A DNA stretch of 64,000 nucleotides from DASQFQ01 sp963811595 (GCA_963811595.1 CAWERW010000002.1:310001-374000); one strand, 5' to 3'; counted from the first letter of the stretch, positions 35,643 to 43,853 are shown. The notes: generated by a model from the letters alone, not told the origin. A program made the numbers and translations.

Positions 35643-36637
35643 ACCAGCGCGCGCTCAACCGCGCCCTGCTCGCCCGCCAGGGGCTGCTCGAGCGGTCGTT
35701 CGACCCCATCCCGCGCCTGCTCGAGCGGATGTGCGGGGTGCAGGCGCAGTACGCGCCGTCCATGTACGTCGGCCTGTGGTCGCGGCTCGCGGGCTTCGCG
35801 CGCGACGACCTCACGCGCGCGCTGGAGGACCGCAGCGTGATCCAGGCGACGCTCATGCGCAGCACGATCCACCTCGTCTCGCGCGAGGACTTCTGGCCGT
35901 TCGCGATCGCCACGCGCGCCGTCCGGCGCGCGCACTGGCTGCGCGTGACGAAGAGCGACGAGGCGCCGATCGCGCGCGCCGCGGAGACGCTGCGCGCCGC
36001 CCTGCGGGGCGGCGGGACGATGCGGCGCAACGAGGTCGAGGCGCTGGTCGGCAGGGAGGAGGCGCGCGCCGTCGGGCTGTGGGCCGACCTCGTGCGCGTG
36101 CCGCCCTCGGGGACGTGGGAGCGTCGCCGGGCCGACCTCTACGGCCTCGCCGAGGACTGGGTCGGCCCGCCGGACATCGAGCCCGACGCCGCCGTCGACC
36201 ATCTGCTCCGGCGCTACCTCGCCGCCTTCGGGCCCGCCACCGCGAAGGACATCGCCTCCTTCACCGGGCTCGCGCTCAAGACGCTGCCGCTCGACCGCCT
36301 CGACCTGGAGCGCGACGGCGAGCTGCTCGACGTCCCCGGCGGCCTGCGCCCCGACCCCGACACGCCCGCCCCGCCGCGCTTCCTCGGCACGTGGGACGCG
36401 AGCCTGCTCGTCCACGCGCGCCGCACCGGCATCCTCCCCGAGGACCACCGCGGCCAGATCTTCCACGTCAAGTCGCCGCAGTCGTTCCCGACCTTCACCG
36501 TCGACGGCGCCGTCGCCGGCACGTGGCGCTACGAGGACGGCCGCATCGACCTCAGACCGTTCGACCGCCTCGACGCCGCCGCCCGGCGCGCGGTCGAGGC
36601 CGAGGCGGAGCTACTCGTCGGCCTTCACGAGCCCTGA
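35639..36637 (+). CDS. winged-helix DNA-binding (HTH_42) protein with apparent CTG start
   Basis: 332 residues of the winged-helix DNA-binding-domain superfamily (PF06224-like, distant relatives of the AlkZ/YcaQ glycosylases): LNQRALNRALLARQGLL, GVQAQYAPSMYVGLWSRL, ATLMRSTIHLV, and the C-terminal AGTWRYEDGRI region. The conserved N-terminus begins at a CTG (35639) overlapping the xseB stop as CTGA; no ATG/GTG/TTG lies in frame nearby, and the next ATG would remove about 28 conserved residues. A repair role fits the xseAB neighbours but is inference. Confidence 0.83.
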   Translation: MNQRALNRALLARQGLLERSFDPIPRLLERMCGVQAQYAPSMYVGLWSRLAGFARDDLTRALEDRSVIQATLMRSTIHLVSREDFWPFAIATRAVRRAHWLRVTKSDEAPIARAAETLRAALRGGGTMRRNEVEALVGREEARAVGLWADLVRVPPSGTWERRRADLYGLAEDWVGPPDIEPDAAVDHLLRRYLAAFGPATAKDIASFTGLALKTLPLDRLDLERDGELLDVPGGLRPDPDTPAPPRFLGTWDASLLVHARRTGILPEDHRGQIFHVKSPQSFPTFTVDGAVAGTWRYEDGRIDLRPFDRLDAAARRAVEAEAELLVGLHEP

Positions 36638-37285
36638 GCGCAGCGCCAGCATCGCGATCTCGGCGCGGCGCTCGAAGAACGGCATCTCGCTCAGGCCGAA
36701 CTGGCGCGCGAGGTGCTCGAGCTCGGTGGTGACCGTCTTCTGGTCGGTGCCCAGGACTTCGGCGATCTCGTCGTCGGCGAGCGGGCTCAGCCCGTCGCCG
36801 TCGCCGAGCAGCGGCCGGCACAGCGCGGTCAGGATCTGCTGCTGCTGCTGGGAGAAGCGCGGCGTCGCCGACAGCTCGCCCGGCACCAGCGTCATCTCCA
36901 CGCTCACGTTGCGCGTGTGGCAGAACGCGATATGCGTCTGGCCGCAGCGCACGATGTCGCCGTCCTGCAGGCGCCGCTGGCCGTTGAGGCGCATCTCGTT
37001 GACGTAGGTCCCGTTCTGCGACCAGCCGTCGTCGTCGACCGTCCACTCGCCCGCGCGGAACTCGAACTGCGCGTGCAGGCGCGAGACCTCACGGTCCCAC
37101 GGCAGCGCGATGTCGGCCTCGAAGCGCCGGCCGACGGTCAGCGCCTTGCCCGACTCGCGCAGCTCGACGATCTTCTGCGCGCCCTTGTCGTCGCGGTAGA
37201 CGAGGAACGGGGCGCCGCGCAGCTCCATGGCCTTGCGCGCCTTCTGCTCCTCGGGGGTCGGCGTCGTGGCCGACGATGACTCCAT
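36611..37285 (-). CDS. FHA-domain protein with C-terminal winged-helix-like region
   Basis: 224 residues. The FHA domain is at about 45-130 (LTVGRRFEADIAL, SRLHAQFEF, QNGTYVNEMRLNG). A run of five Gln (about 144-148) then leads to a helical region (LTALCRPLLGDGDGLSPLADDEIAEVLGT with DQKTVTTELEHLARQFGL) that looks like a helix-turn-helix. A phosphothreonine reader joined to a DNA-binding-like module suggests a signal-responsive regulator. The stop overlaps the convergent winged-helix gene by 27 bases. Confidence 0.82.
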   Translation of the reverse strand: MESSSATTPTPEEQKARKAMELRGAPFLVYRDDKGAQKIVELRESGKALTVGRRFEADIALPWDREVSRLHAQFEFRAGEWTVDDDGWSQNGTYVNEMRLNGQRRLQDGDIVRCGQTHIAFCHTRNVSVEMTLVPGELSATPRFSQQQQQILTALCRPLLGDGDGLSPLADDEIAEVLGTDQKTVTTELEHLARQFGLSEMPFFERRAEIAMLALRSGLVKADE

Positions 37286-37292
37286 TGCGTCC

Positions 37293-37961
37293 TTACCGGG
37301 AGGAGAAGATGTTCAGGAGGGACACGAAGATGTTCACGATCGCGACGAAGATCCCGGTCGCCAGCCAGATCGTGTCGTTCTCGGTGCCGTGCTTGCGCAG
37401 GTAGTTGAAGTCGACCACGATCAGCGCCGCGGAGAGCCCGTAGATGAGGATGCTGACCCAGATCGGCACCGCGCCCGCCGCGAGCGACCAGATGACCGTG
37501 CCGATGCACGCCGCGAAGACGACCAGCGACAGGGGGCGCATCCAGGGCGCGAGGTCCTTCGAGAGCGCGAAGCCGAGCGCGCCGCAGCCCGCCACCGTCG
37601 CGGCCGTGCCGGCGGCCGCCTGCGTCAGCGCCGCCTCCTCGACCGTCGCGAAGTAGGCGATGACCGGTCCGAGGCCCAGCCCGATCGCCGTCGCCGTGGC
37701 GAACAGCCAGCCCATCGCGAACGGCCCGACGCGGAAGCGCTCGCCGCCGAACGACGACACGAGCAGCATCCCGAAGCCGGCGAACGAGATGATCCGCGCG
37801 GTGCCGAGCTCGAGGTCGCGGCCCAGATAGGTCCCGAGCGCGCAGAAGCCGAGCGCGATCGCGACGAGGAAGAGAACCTGACCGAGGAGCTGGGCGGTCG
37901 AGACTTCGGCGCGTACCCCCTCGCGACCGAAGGCGGTGGAGGAATAGGCGCTGTCTGGCAT
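37293..37961 (-). CDS. Bax inhibitor-1/YccA-family membrane protein
   Basis: 222 residues with seven hydrophobic segments and the family's closing motif IFVAIVNIFVSLLNIF. Bacterial members are Ca2+-leak or membrane-protein quality-control proteins associated with FtsH. It lies 7 bases upstream of the FHA gene on the same strand, so the two are probably cotranscribed, which may link membrane state to FHA signalling. Confidence 0.88.
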   Translation of the reverse strand: MPDSAYSSTAFGREGVRAEVSTAQLLGQVLFLVAIALGFCALGTYLGRDLELGTARIISFAGFGMLLVSSFGGERFRVGPFAMGWLFATATAIGLGLGPVIAYFATVEEAALTQAAAGTAATVAGCGALGFALSKDLAPWMRPLSLVVFAACIGTVIWSLAAGAVPIWVSILIYGLSAALIVVDFNYLRKHGTENDTIWLATGIFVAIVNIFVSLLNIFSSR

Positions 37962-38005
37962 AGGCGGGAGAGTACCCGACCCCGGGGGCTGGGAAGGAGG
38001 CCAAT

Positions 38006-38764
38006 ATGTCCATCGCCATCGTCACCGGCGCGAACTCCGGCATCGGCCGGGGCGCCGCGCTCGCACTCGCCCGCCGGGGCTTCGACCTCGGCATCACCTG
38101 GCACTCCGACGAGGAGAACCTCGAGGAGGCCGTCGCCGAGCTGGAGGCCGAGGGCGTCCGCGTGGAGACCCGCCAGGCCGACCTGTCCGGCGTCCCCGGC
38201 CCGGATGAGGTGATCGACGACCTCGCCGACGCGCTCGGCGGGCTCGACGCCTACGTCGCCAACGCCGCCGCCGGGCATTCCACGCCGTTCCTCGAGCTGG
38301 AGTTCGACGAGTGGGAGTGGGTCATCCGCTTCGCGCTCCACGCCCAGTTCCTCACCGGCCAGCGCGCCGCGCGCCGGATGGTCGACCAGGGCCGCGGCGG
38401 CCGCATCGTGTTCGTCACGTCGATCCACGAGCTCGTGCCGCTCAAGACCGCGACCGCGTACACCGCCGCCAAGCACGGCACGGGCGGGTTGATGAAGGTG
38501 ATGGCGCTCGAGCTGGCCGAGCACGGGATCACCGTCAACTCGGTCGCGCCGGGCGAGATCGCCACGAAGATGACCGGCAACGAGGACACCGACCCCGAGA
38601 CCGAGCACCGCGAGGGCGTGCCGCTGAAGCGGCCGGGCGACGCCAACGAGATCGGCGCCGCCGCGGCCTTCCTCTGCTCGCCGGAGGCGAGCTACATCAC
38701 CGGCGAGACGCTGGTCGTCGACGGCGGCATGCACCTGATGGCCGCCATGGCGAATCAGATGTAG
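38006..38764 (+). CDS. short-chain dehydrogenase/reductase
   Basis: 252 residues, classical SDR: TGANSGIG (about 7-14), NAAAG (about 88-92), active-site Ser in VTSIHE, YTAAK (Tyr and Lys catalytic), and VAPGEIATKM. NAD(P)-dependent oxidoreductase of unknown substrate. GAAGGAGG lies seven bases upstream of ATG 38006. Its 3' end overlaps the convergent RibD-like gene by 10 bases. Confidence 0.9.
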   Translation: MSIAIVTGANSGIGRGAALALARRGFDLGITWHSDEENLEEAVAELEAEGVRVETRQADLSGVPGPDEVIDDLADALGGLDAYVANAAAGHSTPFLELEFDEWEWVIRFALHAQFLTGQRAARRMVDQGRGGRIVFVTSIHELVPLKTATAYTAAKHGTGGLMKVMALELAEHGITVNSVAPGEIATKMTGNEDTDPETEHREGVPLKRPGDANEIGAAAAFLCSPEASYITGETLVVDGGMHLMAAMANQM

Positions 38765-39324
38765 TACAGGCCGACCACGCCGTTGGAGTAGGCGGTCGCG
38801 CTCTGGAGCTCCAGCTCGCGCTTCTCGCCGATCTCGTCGAACCAGCTCGCGCCCGCTGACACCACCGGGTGGACGAGGAGGTGGTAGCGGTCGACGACGC
38901 CGAGGCGGATGAGCGTCCGCGCCAGCTGCGCGCCACCGGACAGGTGGATGTCGCCGCCCGGTTGCGCCTTCAGTGCTTCGACGAACGCCACGATCGCCTC
39001 GTCGCCGTCCACGGGCACGAACTCCACGTTGCTCCACTCGAGCTCCGCCGCGTCGCTGGAGCGCGTGAACACGTACTTCTTGTAGGCATTCATCTTGCGG
39101 GCCATGCTGCGGCTGATCTCCGAGCCGTCCTCCGCGGTCTCCGCACCCGGCCAGTACTCGGCCATCTCCAGCGCCGTGGTCCGGCCCACGAGGACCGTGT
39201 CGAAGCCCTCATAGACCCGGTCGATCTCCGCGTAGAGGTCGTCGGGGATCCCCGTCACCCAGGCGTCGGGGTCGTCGAGCCGGCCGTTGAGGGTGGTCAT
39301 CATCGCCATCACGAGTTGTCTCAT
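38755..39324 (-). CDS. dihydrofolate-reductase-like (RibD C-terminal family) protein
   Basis: 189 residues beginning MRQLVMAMMTTLNG, the typical opening of RibD_C/YyaP-type reductases, followed by DTVLVGRTTALEMAEYWPG, GGDIHLSGGAQLARTLI and LLVHPVVSAG. Likely NADPH-dependent but substrate unknown; these single-domain proteins are not riboflavin enzymes. Divergent from a LysR regulator 75 bases away, its likely controller. Confidence 0.85.
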   Translation of the reverse strand: MRQLVMAMMTTLNGRLDDPDAWVTGIPDDLYAEIDRVYEGFDTVLVGRTTALEMAEYWPGAETAEDGSEISRSMARKMNAYKKYVFTRSSDAAELEWSNVEFVPVDGDEAIVAFVEALKAQPGGDIHLSGGAQLARTLIRLGVVDRYHLLVHPVVSAGASWFDEIGEKRELELQSATAYSNGVVGLYYI

Positions 39325-39399
39325 GGGCCTGACGGTGCCACCCGTCCGCGCCCCGATCAACGGCCGATCCGGGATCGCATCGAGTAGCCTCGCTCATCG

Positions 39400-40305
39400 A
39401 TGTGGGAGACGATCGAGCTGCGCGAGATCCGGGTCTTCCTCGCCCTCGCCGACGAGCTCCACTTCGGGCGCGCCGCCGAGCGGCTCGGGGTCACGCAGTC
39501 GCGCGTGAGCCAGAGCCTGCGCGAGCTGGAGCACAAGCTCGGCGAGCGGCTCGTCCACCGCACGAGCCGCCGCGTCGCGCTGACCGCGGCCGGCGAGCGC
39601 TTCCTGGCCGACGTCGCGCCCGCCCACGAGCGCCTCGTCGCCGTCCTCCAGGGCGCCAGCCATGAGGCGACGCTCCGCATCGGGCTGCTGACCAGCATCA
39701 CCGCCGGGCCGGGCCTGATCGAGCTCATCCGCGCGTTCGAGGAGCGCCACCCCGGCTGCGGCGTCGAGGTCAAGGAGCTCGCGCTGTCGGACCGCTTCGA
39801 GCCCCTGCGCGCGGGTGACGTCGACGTGATCGCCGGGCGGCTCGCCGTGGACGAGCCCGACCTGGTCAGCGGCCCGGTGCTGGCCCACGAGCCGCGCGTG
39901 CTCGTGGTCGCCGCCGACCATCCGCTGGCCGGGCGCGCGGAGGTCACGACCGACGACATCGCCGACTACGAGGTCTCCGACATCCGCGGGCTGGTGCCCG
40001 AGGAGCTCCGCGACGCGGTGATCCCCGAGCGCGCGGCCTCGGGCCGGCCGATGAAGCGCCGGCGGCTGAAGCACCACCAGTGGAGCGAGCTGACCACGAT
40101 GCTCGCCCGCGGCAAGCTCGTGCACCCGGTGACGGCGTCGGTGGCCGAGCAGTTCCCGCAGCCGGCCCTGTGCAGCGTGCCGATCGCCGACCTGCCGCCC
40201 TGGACGAGCGCGCTCGTGTGGCGCCGCGGCGACCGCAGCCCGTGGCTGCGGGCGTTCGCCGGGGTCGCCGAGGAGATCCTCGGCGACCCCGACCAGAAGG
40301 GCTAG
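39400..40305 (+). CDS. LysR-family transcriptional regulator
   Basis: 301 residues. N-terminal winged helix (about 5-65: LREIRVFLALADELHFGRAA with QSRVSQSLRELE) and a periplasmic-binding-like effector domain (about 95-300). Divergent from the RibD-like reductase gene. A -10-like TAGCCT (39387-39392) lies nine bases before the ATG. No clear T-N11-A operator is visible in the 75-base gap. It overlaps the convergent thiolase gene by 4 bases. Confidence 0.92.
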   Translation: MWETIELREIRVFLALADELHFGRAAERLGVTQSRVSQSLRELEHKLGERLVHRTSRRVALTAAGERFLADVAPAHERLVAVLQGASHEATLRIGLLTSITAGPGLIELIRAFEERHPGCGVEVKELALSDRFEPLRAGDVDVIAGRLAVDEPDLVSGPVLAHEPRVLVVAADHPLAGRAEVTTDDIADYEVSDIRGLVPEELRDAVIPERAASGRPMKRRRLKHHQWSELTTMLARGKLVHPVTASVAEQFPQPALCSVPIADLPPWTSALVWRRGDRSPWLRAFAGVAEEILGDPDQKG

Positions 40306-41471
40306 ACCCGCTGGATCAGCGTGCCGGTGCCGAGGCCGCCGCCGCAGCACATCGTCACGAGCCCGGTCTCCTTGTCGGAGCGCTCGAGCTCGTGCAGCAG
40401 CGTGGTCAGCAGCCGCGCGCCGGTCGAGCCGAGCGGGTGGCCGAGCGCCATCGCGCCGCCGTTGACGTTGACGCGGTCCATGTCGGGCTCGAGCTCGCGC
40501 TTCCAGGCCGCGACGACCGGGGCGAACGCCTCGTTGATCTCCACGAGGTCGATGTCGTCCATCGTCATCCCGTTGCGCTCCAGCAGCTTCCTGGTCGCCG
40601 GGATCGGGCCGGTGAGCATGATCACGGGGTCGACGCCGACCGTGGTCTGGTCGATGATCCTCGCCCGCGGGGTCAGCCCCAGCTCCTTGGCCTTGTCGGC
40701 AGACATCATCAGCACCGCGGCCGCGCCGTCGGAGATCTGCGACGAGTTGCCCGCCGTGATCTTGCCGTCGGGCTTGAAGGCCGGCTTGAGCTGCGACAGC
40801 GTCTCGATGCTCGAGTCCGGGCGGATGCCCTGGTCGCTGACGTAGGTGTCGCCGTTGACCTGGAACGGGATCGTCTCGCGCTCGAAGCGCCCCTCCTCGG
40901 TCGCCTGCGCGGCGAGCCGGTGCGAGCGGACGGCGAGCTCGTCGAGCTCGGAGCGGGGGATCTCCCACTGGTCGGCGATCATCTCCGCCGACAGGCCCTG
41001 CGGGATCAGGTTGTACTTCTCCATCAGCTCGGGCGGCCACGGCGAGCCGACGTCGTCGACCCACTTGAAGCCGACGCCCATGGGGATGTGCCCCATGTGC
41101 TCGACGCCGCTGCCGATCACTGCGTCGTGTACCCCGGCGGCGATCAGCGCCGCGCCGAAGTTGTACGCCTGCTGCGCCGAGCCGCACTGGCGGTCGACGG
41201 TCGTGGCCGGCGTCTCGATCGGCAGCCCCGCCTGCAGCCAGGCGTTGCGGCCGACGTTGAACATCTGCTCGCCGTACTGCTGCACGCAGCCGGTGACGAC
41301 GTCCTCCACCTCCGAGGCGTCGATGCCGGCGCGCTCGATGACCTCCGTGAAGCACTTGCCCAGGAGCTCGTTGGGGTGGGTGTCCTTGTAGTAGCCCTTC
41401 TCCGGGTGGCCCCGCCCGATGGGCGTGCGGACCGCCTCGACGATGACGACTTCGCGACCTGTGGATGGCAT
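40302..41471 (-). CDS. acetyl-CoA C-acyltransferase (thiolase)
   Basis: 389 residues with the full thiolase set: nucleophilic Cys96 in DRQCGSAQQ, NEAFAPV, GGAMALGHPLGSTGARL (His) and CCGGGLGTG (second Cys). It cleaves or condenses 3-ketoacyl-CoA. Divergent from a 3-hydroxyacyl-CoA dehydrogenase gene with a shared operator-like dyad, so the pair probably performs the last two beta-oxidation steps or their reverse. Confidence 0.94.
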   Translation of the reverse strand: MPSTGREVVIVEAVRTPIGRGHPEKGYYKDTHPNELLGKCFTEVIERAGIDASEVEDVVTGCVQQYGEQMFNVGRNAWLQAGLPIETPATTVDRQCGSAQQAYNFGAALIAAGVHDAVIGSGVEHMGHIPMGVGFKWVDDVGSPWPPELMEKYNLIPQGLSAEMIADQWEIPRSELDELAVRSHRLAAQATEEGRFERETIPFQVNGDTYVSDQGIRPDSSIETLSQLKPAFKPDGKITAGNSSQISDGAAAVLMMSADKAKELGLTPRARIIDQTTVGVDPVIMLTGPIPATRKLLERNGMTMDDIDLVEINEAFAPVVAAWKRELEPDMDRVNVNGGAMALGHPLGSTGARLLTTLLHELERSDKETGLVTMCCGGGLGTGTLIQRV

Positions 41472-41477
41472 GCGGAC

Positions 41478-41509
41478 TAGTCTACGCCCGGTTGACTGGC
41501 GAGTCAGCC
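41478..41509. promoter_or_regulatory. -10 box and operator-like dyad between thiolase and dehydrogenase genes
   Basis: TAGTCT (41478-41483) is eight bases before the TTG at 41492. The dyad GGTTGACT-GGCG-AGTCAGCC (41490-41509, 7 of 8 pairs matching) overlaps that start. The TTGACT/AGTCA shape is like operators of TetR-family fatty-acid regulators. A repressor bound here would block the plus-strand transcript and sit just upstream of the thiolase gene. Confidence 0.5.
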
Positions 41510-42292
41510 AACATCCAGCACCCGCTCCCCGAGCGGCTCGGCATCGTCGGGAGCGGAACGATCGCTCGCGGCCTCGCCGCCCTCGCGGCCCGTCACGGGC
41601 CGGTGACGCTGTGCGCCCGCTCCGAGCGCAGCGCGGCCACCGCGCGCGACTGGCTCGACGCCGACGCGGTCGACGTCACGTGCGACCGCGAGCGGCTCGC
41701 ACAGGCCACGTTCGTGGTCGAGGCGATCGTCGAGGAGCACGCCGCCAAGACCGCGCTGTTCGGCGAGCTGGCGGAGATCCTCGGCCCCGACGCGATCCTC
41801 GCCACCACGACCTCGAGCCTCTCCGCGGCCCAGCTCGGCGCGGAGAGCGGGCGCCCCGAGCGCTTCGCCGCCCTCCACGTCTTCAACCCGGTGACGAAGA
41901 TGGCGCTCGTCGAGCTCGCGTTCCCCGAGGCCGCCACGCCCGATACACGCGACCGCACGCGGGCGCTGTGCGCCGCGCTCGGCAAGACCGCGGTCGACGT
42001 CGCCGACACGCCCGGCTTCGTCGTCAACCGGCTGCTCTTCCCCTATCTCTTCGACGCCGTCGAGCTGCTCGAGCGCACGGGGATGGAGCCGAAGGCGGTC
42101 GACACCTGCATGAAGCTCGGCGCCGGCCACCCGCTCGGGCCGCTCGCGCTGCTCGACCTCGTGGGGCTCGACGTCTCCAGGGCGATCGGCGAGACGATCG
42201 GGGCGAAGATCCCCGCCAGGGTCGACAAGCTCATCGCCGAGGGCGCGCTCGGCCGCAAGTCCGGCCGCGGCTTCCATACGTACGAAACCTGA
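41492..42292 (+). CDS. 3-hydroxyacyl-CoA dehydrogenase
   Basis: 266 residues; NAD-dependent oxidation of 3-hydroxyacyl-CoA to 3-ketoacyl-CoA. Rossmann motif GIVGSGTIARGLA (about 16-28), EAIVEEHAAKTALFGEL, HVFNPVTKMALVE (catalytic His region) and the C-terminal KLGAGHPLGPLALLDLVGLD. TTG 41492 is preferred from the -10 spacing; ATG 41465 would overlap the divergent thiolase start. Product feeds the divergent thiolase. Confidence 0.9.
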   Translation: MTGESANIQHPLPERLGIVGSGTIARGLAALAARHGPVTLCARSERSAATARDWLDADAVDVTCDRERLAQATFVVEAIVEEHAAKTALFGELAEILGPDAILATTTSSLSAAQLGAESGRPERFAALHVFNPVTKMALVELAFPEAATPDTRDRTRALCAALGKTAVDVADTPGFVVNRLLFPYLFDAVELLERTGMEPKAVDTCMKLGAGHPLGPLALLDLVGLDVSRAIGETIGAKIPARVDKLIAEGALGRKSGRGFHTYET

Positions 42293-42301
42293 AGCAATCT
42301 T

Positions 42302-42358
42302 TTAGCGAGCGTTGAACTCGCGGCTGGAGACTTCCGGTTGCGACGAACTGACCCTCAT
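42302..42358 (-). CDS. possible 18-residue peptide inside the structured intergenic locus
   Basis: ATG (42358) to TAA (42302) encodes 18 residues starting MRVSSSQPEV. It has an unusually strong Shine-Dalgarno, GGAGGAGGGG, five bases upstream, and its start codon lies at the edge of the GGTTGCGA/TCGCAACC stem. It is too short to judge by codon use, so this is a candidate only. Confidence 0.25.
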   Translation of the reverse strand: MRVSSSQPEVSSREFNAR

Positions 42359-42376
42359 CGCAACCCCTCCTCCAGA

Positions 42377-42422
42377 AACACTTCGCGGCCGACTCGCTCC
42401 CCTGAGTCGGCCGCGTTGTGTT
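42377..42422. terminator. strong hairpin, probable bidirectional terminator
   Basis: A perfect 12-bp stem (42384-42395 with 42404-42415), 8-base loop, and AACAC/GTGTT outer pairs stand between two convergent genes. This alone could terminate both. The trailing sequence on plus is TTGTGTTCTCT, moderately U-rich. Confidence 0.55.
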
Positions 42423-42494
42423 CTCTCGGTAGATCCTCCCCAGGATCTCCCTCTCTCCTCCTCAACCGCCGAAGCGGCCAGGCGGGTTGCGGGG

Positions 42495-42523
42495 AACGTA
42501 GCGCGCTAAGAGCGCTTGTGCAA
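42495..42523 (-). promoter_or_regulatory. orphan promoter TTGCAC-N17-TACGTT in the convergent gap
   Basis: -35 TTGCAC (42523-42518) and -10 TACGTT (42500-42495) with a 17-base spacer point into the hairpin locus and away from the CorC-like gene. The predicted start is near 42488. No annotated gene is served by it, which is why the downstream hairpins are treated as a possible RNA. Confidence 0.45.
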
Positions 42524-42533
42524 TACCGCACGG

Positions 42534-42550
42534 AGTTTCGATTCGAAACT
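42534..42550. promoter_or_regulatory. perfect 17-bp palindrome AGTTTCGATTCGAAACT
   Basis: Two 8-bp arms around one central base, placed 10 bases upstream of the orphan -35 box on the minus strand. That is an activator-type position. It lies only 10 bases beyond the CorC-like stop codon, so a role as part of a terminator cannot be excluded. Confidence 0.45.
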
Positions 42551-42560
42551 GTGTCTGGGG

Positions 42561-43853
42561 TCACACGACGCGGCGCTCGCGGATCCGCACCGCCTCGATG
42601 CGGTTCTCGCGCACTGACTCGACCCTGATCGAGTAGCCGTTGGACGACACCGTGTCGCCGCGCTTCGGCAGCCGGCCCAGCTCGCCGAAGACGTAGCCGC
42701 CGATCGAGTTGTAGGCGTCGGTGTCGACCGGCAGCTCGAGCCCGTAGTCCTGCAGGTCGGTGATCGCGACGTGGCCGCGCACGAACCAGTCACCGTTGGC
42801 GAGCTTGCGGATCGCGCCGCCGAGCGGGTCGGTCTCGTCGTCGATCTCGCCGACGACCTCCTCGATGATGTCCTCGACGGTGACGATGCCGGCGGTCCGC
42901 CCGTACTCGTCGATGACGATCGACAGCGACGAGCGCTGGCGCTGGAGGTCGGCGAGCAGGTCGTCGAGCGGCTTCGTCTCGGGGACGATCGGCGCCTCGC
43001 GCACGAGGTCCTCGAGGCTTGCCTGCGGCCCCTCGGCGAGCAGCTTCTGGGCGAGCGCGTTGGCGTGCACGATGCCCTTGACGCGGTCGTCGTTGTGGTC
43101 CTCGGTCACGACCATGCGCGTGTGCCCGGATGAGATGCAGCGCCGCAGCGCGGTCTCGACGTCCTCGGACACGTCGACGGTGATCACGGCGGGCGCCGGC
43201 GTCATGACCTGGCGCGCCTCCTGCTCGTGCAGGTGGAAGACGCCGGTCAGCATCCCCGCCTCGCCGGGATCGAGCTTGCCGCCGGTCATCGACTGGTGGA
43301 TGAGCATCCGGATCTCCTCCGGCGTCTCCCCCTCGTCGAAGCTGTCGGTGCGGATGCCGAGCAGCCGGAGGATCCCGTTGGAGGTCGCGTTGAGGATCGC
43401 GATGAACGGGCGGAACGCCTTCGTGAACAGGTAGAGCGGGCGCGCGACCAGGCGCGAGATCGGCTCGGAGCGCTGGATCGCGTAGATCTTCGGCACCTGC
43501 TCGCCGATCGTGATGTGCAGCGACGTCGTGACGAGGTAGGCGATCGCCAGCGACAGGCCGAGCGTCACGCCGTGCGGCAGGTCGCCGAACAGCGGCTCGA
43601 CGAGGTCGGCGACGGCGGGCTCGCCGAGGAAGCCGATGCCCAGCGAGGTGAGCGTGATCCCGAGCTGGCACGACGAGAGGTAGCGCGAGAGGTCGTCCAT
43701 GATCTCGACGGCCATCCGCGCGCCGCGCTTGCCCTCCTGCGCCTCGCGCTCGAGCGTCGCACGGCGCGAGCGCACGAGCGCGAACTCCGCGGCCACGAAG
43801 AAGCCGTTCAGGAGCACGAGCACGAGCACCGCGACGAGCAGCAGCGCTGTCAT
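42561..43853 (-). CDS. CNNM/CorC-HlyC-family protein (DUF21 + CBS + CorC_HlyC)
   Basis: 430 residues. The N-terminal DUF21 membrane domain (about 1-170; LLNGFFVAAEFALVRSRR, SCQLGITLTSLGIGF) is followed by two CBS domains (about 205-325, with MTPAPAVITVD and IVTVEDIIEEVVGEI) and a C-terminal CorC_HlyC domain (about 345-425). Members are Mg2+/Co2+ efflux or transport proteins; the CBS pair usually binds adenine nucleotides. Confidence 0.92.
   Translation of the reverse strand: MTALLLVAVLVLVLLNGFFVAAEFALVRSRRATLEREAQEGKRGARMAVEIMDDLSRYLSSCQLGITLTSLGIGFLGEPAVADLVEPLFGDLPHGVTLGLSLAIAYLVTTSLHITIGEQVPKIYAIQRSEPISRLVARPLYLFTKAFRPFIAILNATSNGILRLLGIRTDSFDEGETPEEIRMLIHQSMTGGKLDPGEAGMLTGVFHLHEQEARQVMTPAPAVITVDVSEDVETALRRCISSGHTRMVVTEDHNDDRVKGIVHANALAQKLLAEGPQASLEDLVREAPIVPETKPLDDLLADLQRQRSSLSIVIDEYGRTAGIVTVEDIIEEVVGEIDDETDPLGGAIRKLANGDWFVRGHVAITDLQDYGLELPVDTDAYNSIGGYVFGELGRLPKRGDTVSSNGYSIRVESVRENRIEAVRIRERRVV

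Larger units (their letters stand above)
42302..42488 (-). ncRNA. candidate structured RNA in the convergent gap
   Basis: The 268-base gap between the convergent dehydrogenase (ends 42292) and CorC-like (ends 42561) genes is not simple spacer. It holds three perfect or near-perfect hairpins: CTGGAG/CTCCAG enclosing GGTTGCGA/TCGCAACC (42324-42375); a 12-bp stem CGCGGCCGACTC with AACAC/GTGTT outer pairs (42377-42422); and AGATCCT-CCCC-AGGATCT (42431-42448). A minus-strand promoter lies just upstream (42495-42523). Linkers are C-rich on plus and G/A-rich on minus, with several GGAGG. I recognise no RNA family. Simple bidirectional termination is the main alternative. Confidence 0.35.

Noticed and set aside
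42293..42560. Identity of the structured gap with 6C RNA, 4.5S RNA, tmRNA or RNase P RNA
   Set aside because: The C-rich loops recall 6C RNA, but the expected six-cytosine loops are not clear, and no conserved cores of the other RNAs are present.
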